Source of the DNA: Betaproteobacteria bacterium
Lineage (GTDB): Bacteria > Pseudomonadota > Gammaproteobacteria > Burkholderiales > Burkholderiaceae
NCBI GenBank assembly: GCA_013205155.1
Contig: JABMMT010000188.1
Coordinates: 1 to 8,175, forward strand
Direction of reading: 5' to 3'
DNA: 8,175 nt
Position 1 is the first letter of the stretch, and every line of letters begins with the position of its first letter. Under the pieces are notes generated by a model. That model did no database searches. It was not told where the DNA came from and saw only the letters and a list, made by a program, of their open reading frames with translations. The translations under genes and the position numbers were made by a program. Below are positions 5,900 through 8,175 of this stretch, in pieces.

Positions 5900-6976
5900 A
5901 TGCAAGCCAATTCAAAACAGCATTTCAATATCCTTATCTTTGGCGCATCTTATGGTTCCTTGTTGGCTACTAAGTTAGCCTTAGCAGGGCATAACGCAAC
6001 CTTAGTATGCTTGCCCGTAGAAGTGGAGCTCATTAATCGTATGGGAACGCGTGTTCGGCTGCCAGTAAGGGGACGGGAAATGTTGGTTGAAATTGATTCC
6101 CGTAGCTTACCGGGCAAAATTAGTGCTGCTACTCCGCAAAATATTAATACAGCAAACTACGATTTGGTGGTGTTAGCGATGCAAGAGCCTCAATATGGAG
6201 CCTCTGCCGTTAGTGACTTATTAGAAGCTGTAGCCATTCAGCAGATTCCAACCATGTCCATTATGAATATGCCGCCACTACCATATTTACACCGTATTCC
6301 AGGCTTGAATGCCAATGACTATCGCGATTGCTATACAGCACCAGAAGTCTGGGATAAGTTTGATCCTAGATTCATGACTTTATGTAGCCCAGATGCTCAA
6401 GCTTTTAGACCACCAGAAGATGGTGTCAATGTACTACAGGTACGTTTACAGACTAACTTCAAAGCCGCTCGGTTTGAGTCAGACGAGCACACTAGCATGC
6501 TGCAAAAAATTTCTGATGATATTGAGTCTGTGAGATTTGATGTGGATGGAGAGGGAATCGAGTTACCAGTCAAGCTCAAGGTATTTGAATCAGTATTTGT
6601 ACCTCTAGCTAAGTGGAGCATGCTAATGACAGGTAATTATCGCTGCATTACATCAGAGGGTATGCGTTCAATCAAAGAAGCTGTTCATTCTAACAAGAAG
6701 GAATCTCAATTAACGTACGATTGGGTCAGAGATTTATGCATATCACTGGGTGCTGATCTTAAGGATTTAGTGCCGTTTGAAAAGTATGCAGCCGCAGCCA
6801 ATAGCTTAGCTATTCCATCTTCTGCAGCAAGGGCTTTATATGGTGGGGCAAAGAATATTGAACGGGTCGATAAATTAGTGCAATCAATTTCTAAGAACAA
6901 AGGAAAGAATTTTTCAATAATTGATGATGTTGTCACTCTAGTGAATACCAAACTTGAGAAAAATCAGGCAGAGTAA
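5900..6976 (+). CDS. Ketopantoate reductase (ApbA/PanE) superfamily protein, probably not PanE
   Basis: This is a soluble 358-residue protein with an N-terminal Rossmann fold. The first strand and loop read ILIFGASYGS (11-20), a variant GxxxG dinucleotide loop in place of the usual GxGxxG. DLVVLAMQ (88-95) matches the strand in ApbA proteins that ends the cofactor domain. The C-terminal half is helical. Around PLAKWSMLMTGN (235-246) the usual PanE pattern W-x-K-L-x-x-N would place the catalytic lysine at M241 and the asparagine at G245, so both seem absent. SSAARALYGGAKNIERVD (307-324) resembles the ApbA C-terminal signature. It is longer than typical PanE (about 300 residues). The ATG has GGGAG at 5886-5890 with 9 bases of spacing. 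It stands alone, so context gives no substrate. An NAD(P)-dependent reductase or an opine dehydrogenase-like enzyme are possibilities. Confidence 0.75.
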   Translation: MQANSKQHFNILIFGASYGSLLATKLALAGHNATLVCLPVEVELINRMGTRVRLPVRGREMLVEIDSRSLPGKISAATPQNINTANYDLVVLAMQEPQYGASAVSDLLEAVAIQQIPTMSIMNMPPLPYLHRIPGLNANDYRDCYTAPEVWDKFDPRFMTLCSPDAQAFRPPEDGVNVLQVRLQTNFKAARFESDEHTSMLQKISDDIESVRFDVDGEGIELPVKLKVFESVFVPLAKWSMLMTGNYRCITSEGMRSIKEAVHSNKKESQLTYDWVRDLCISLGADLKDLVPFEKYAAAANSLAIPSSAARALYGGAKNIERVDKLVQSISKNKGKNFSIIDDVVTLVNTKLEKNQAE

Positions 6977-7056
6977 GATTTTTTGTTCTGTTTTATTTTT
7001 GGTCTAAGAAAGCCCTCGACAAGCTCTCCATCAGACTATTCGACCACCTGTTGGTT

Positions 7057-7638
7057 TTAATGCATATTCTGTGCAGAACGATGCTCTAGTATTGCCCATT
7101 CATTAAGATAGTATTGAATGTCTTGATTTCTAGATGTAGTGTATTGTTTAAAGCCACTGTGTGAATCTTGAGTTTGCAGCTTCTCTTCAAAGTTTATCTT
7201 AAGATTAAGAAGCTGAAATATCTTCTCAGGGCATTGTTCGGATATTATTGATTCCCTTACCCCAACATCTAATAATCGTTGTGCAAGACAGGATAAAATT
7301 TGCAATTGTTCATAGGTTGGTATTTTAGGGAAAAGCAAAATCATTAGGACACTTATCTTATCCCTATCGGGTGCAGCAAAGTCTATAGCACTAGTTAACT
7401 TGATAAAACATCCAACAGGTATTTGAATTTCATCTACCATCCCATGGGGTATTGCGACTCCAGAACCTAAGGCAGTAGAACTTAAATTTTCACGAGTATT
7501 TAAACAGTGGACTACCGAACTTGACTTTATCCCTAATCGTTTTTCAAAAAGATCCCCAGCAACAGCAAAAGCTTCGAGTCTATTTTTAGCAGGGCTATTG
7601 ATAGCAATGCAGTCTGTAGTGAAAATATTAAGCAGCAT
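7057..7638 (-). CDS. PTS EIIA (PtsN/EIIA-Ntr-like) protein with a C-terminal extension
   Basis: This 193-residue cytosolic protein matches the PTS EIIA type 2 fold over residues 1-150. The phosphorylation site is H65 in LGSGVAIPHG (57-66), preceded by the conserved R49/E50 and the STAL loop. Blocks such as FIKLTSAIDFAAPD (78-91) and LQILSCLAQRLLD (112-124) are typical of PtsN. Q111 occupies the place where EIIA proteins usually have a second active-site histidine. After about residue 150 there is a polar tail of some 40 residues ending NMH that standard PtsN (about 150-160 residues) lacks. PtsN is normally phosphorylated by NPr and regulates nitrogen, potassium or stress functions; here rpoN and hpf neighbours are missing, so this is probably a divergent paralogue. 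No strong ribosome site is visible before the ATG. It is transcribed away from the regulator at 7948 and towards the ApbA-like gene. Confidence 0.85.
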   Translation of the reverse strand: MLLNIFTTDCIAINSPAKNRLEAFAVAGDLFEKRLGIKSSSVVHCLNTRENLSSTALGSGVAIPHGMVDEIQIPVGCFIKLTSAIDFAAPDRDKISVLMILLFPKIPTYEQLQILSCLAQRLLDVGVRESIISEQCPEKIFQLLNLKINFEEKLQTQDSHSGFKQYTTSRNQDIQYYLNEWAILEHRSAQNMH

Positions 7639-7673
7639 ATTTATATGGTTTATCTAAGTTAAAATTTCTTTTC

Positions 7674-7694
7674 AGATAGTTTTAATAGATAGTT
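7674..7694. repeat. Direct repeat AGATAGTT, two copies 13 bases apart
   Basis: AGATAGTT occurs at 7674-7681 and again at 7687-7694; both copies are followed by TAAT or TTAAT. They lie 36-56 bases upstream of the EIIA-like start, a plausible regulator position, but chance in AT-rich DNA is also possible. Confidence 0.35.
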
Positions 7695-7725
7695 AATCCA
7701 TTAGTATTTTTAACGTCTAGAGCAA

Positions 7726-7747
7726 AGACAGTAATGTGTATCTGTCT
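7726..7747. repeat. Inverted repeat AGACAG/CTGTCT, 10-base loop
   Basis: The arms are perfect complements of 6 bases (7726-7731 and 7742-7747), followed by CTAATATTTTTAA. The arms are too AT-rich and the T-run too interrupted for a convincing terminator, so the role is unknown. Confidence 0.25.
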
Positions 7748-7848
7748 CTAATATTTTTAATCCGATTGCACACAGAAGTTCATTTATCTCAAGATGCTTT
7801 AAGAAATTTAACAGCACTCTGTTTATCCTAGTCTTAATTTATTACTAA

Positions 7849-7876
7849 TTGCCAAGTTCAAGTTGGCAAATATAAA
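7849..7876 (+). promoter_or_regulatory. Sigma70-type promoter overlapping a perfect operator-like inverted repeat
   Basis: TTGCCA (7849-7854) is a 5/6 match to the -35 box. TATAAA (7871-7876), 16 bases further on, is a 5/6 match to the -10 box. The perfect inverted repeat TTGCCAA (7849-7855), 7-base centre, TTGGCAA (7863-7869) covers the -35 box and most of the spacer. Such a layout fits a repressor that blocks RNA polymerase. Transcription would start near 7883, giving a leader of about 65 bases for the HTH gene at 7948, which may be self-regulated. Confidence 0.55.
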
Positions 7877-7947
7877 AAATCTGACTGAGGGCTGTAAAAG
7901 GTTCATGATGTTAGATGGGCCAAAGAACACTCTAGGGAGTTTTCACT

Positions 7948-8175
7948 ATGAACCAATTCGTGATCGAGCGTTTTCATTTAGCTTTTAGAGCTGGACTGAT
8001 CAATCGGTTTGGGGAAATACCTACGGCCAGTAAGTTAGCGATTGAATTTAATCTTCGTAACTTTCAGTCAAAGCCAATTAGTCGTGAATCGGCGAGAAAA
8101 TGGATCAATGGCCAATCAATACCAGAGACGGCAAGACTGAAGACTTTAATCGGCTGGCTTAACTTAGATGCAGCG
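7948..8175 (+). CDS. Helix-turn-helix transcriptional regulator, N-terminal part (runs off the window)
   Basis: The reading frame is open from ATG 7948 to the window end, giving 76 residues without a stop. AGGGAG at 7934-7939, 8 bases upstream, supports this start. The segment ISRESARKWINGQSIPET (44-61) is typical of XRE-like DNA-binding proteins: SRESARKW forms the recognition helix and a conserved turn follows before ARLKTLIGWL (62-71). The first half, with FHLAFRAGLINRFGE and ASKLAIEFN, supplies the preceding helices. Small regulators of this kind occur in betaproteobacteria and phages. The promoter-operator just upstream suggests autoregulation. Targets are unknown, and the C-terminal end, which might carry a sensor or dimer domain, lies outside the window. 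Confidence 0.75.
   Translation, partial: MNQFVIERFHLAFRAGLINRFGEIPTASKLAIEFNLRNFQSKPISRESARKWINGQSIPETARLKTLIGWLNLDAA

Larger units (their letters stand above)
7639..7947. other. 309-base divergent intergenic region
   Basis: This AT-rich spacer lies between the EIIA-like gene and the + strand HTH gene. It contains a near-perfect double repeat AGATAGTT (7674-7681 and 7687-7694). It also contains a small hairpin, AGACAG/CTGTCT (7726-7731 and 7742-7747). An operator-promoter lies at 7849-7876, and a short overlapping reading frame starts at 7905 or 7908. No tRNA or terminator was found. A promoter for the EIIA-like gene must lie here, but I cannot place it. Confidence 0.65.

Noticed and set aside
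5884..5970. TTG-started short frame served by GGAGGAG at 5865-5871
   Set aside because: Spacing is too long, the start codon is weak, and the frame overlaps the well-supported ApbA-like gene in another phase.
6397..6951. Two - strand frames (74 and 81 residues) inside the ApbA-like gene
   Set aside because: They are antisense shadows of a coding gene with no domain or ribosome-site support.
6977..7056. Terminator between the convergent ApbA-like and EIIA-like genes
   Set aside because: T-rich runs occur (about 6979-7001), but no stable GC-rich hairpin precedes them; ACCA/TGGT near 7041-7053 is only 4 bases long.
1..8175. CRISPR array, transposon ends, tRNA or rRNA genes
   Set aside because: No regularly spaced repeats, transposase frames, terminal inverted repeats with target duplications or tRNA-like folds were found by eye.

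Overview
This window most likely comes from a low-GC betaproteobacterium of the Burkholderiales, Polynucleobacter or a close relative. I infer this from the AT-leaning base composition, the protein sequences and the mix of genes, not from a marker gene. It is ordinary chromosome: I see no mobile element, CRISPR array, rRNA or tRNA.

Region 1 (1-3782, + strand) is most of an operon for an A1-type heme-copper cytochrome c oxidase. It encodes subunit I with all metal ligands and both proton channels, two different tandem subunit III-like proteins, a small three-helix subunit IV, and a 66-residue one-helix protein. The order resembles the alternative coxMNOP oxidase of Bradyrhizobium, in which coxO and coxP are both subunit III homologues. 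The first 12 bases look like the last codons of the upstream subunit II/cytochrome c gene. The 66-residue protein resembles the membrane anchor and linker of a cytochrome c5-type protein whose heme domain is missing.

Region 2 (3779-5473, - strand) is a three-gene operon facing the oxidase operon. It encodes a two-helix membrane protein of unknown function, a SCO1/SenC copper chaperone (CPDIC) and a periplasmic PCu(A)C copper chaperone with the full HX10MX21HXM motif. SCO and PCu(A)C deliver copper to oxidase CuA/CuB centres, so the two operons form one functional module. Their last genes overlap tail to tail by 4 bases with no visible terminator between them. A near-consensus FNR/ANR box (TTGAT-N4-ATCAT) lies 51 bases upstream of the - strand operon, suggesting oxygen control.

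Region 3 (5474-6976) is a 426-base intergenic stretch with two inverted repeats, followed by a 358-residue Rossmann-fold protein of the ketopantoate reductase (ApbA/PanE) superfamily. It lacks the expected catalytic lysine, so it is probably not PanE.

Region 4 (7057-8175) holds a divergent pair. On the - strand is a PtsN-like EIIA protein with its active-site His65 but with Gln where the second conserved His is expected, plus a 40-residue tail. On the + strand is the start of a helix-turn-helix regulator that runs off the window. Upstream of the regulator a good sigma70-like promoter coincides with a perfect 7-7-7 inverted repeat, a likely operator. I found no clearly new multi-gene system. 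The points most worth following are the heme-less cytochrome anchor, the FNR box, the altered ApbA-like and EIIA proteins, and the operator-promoter.
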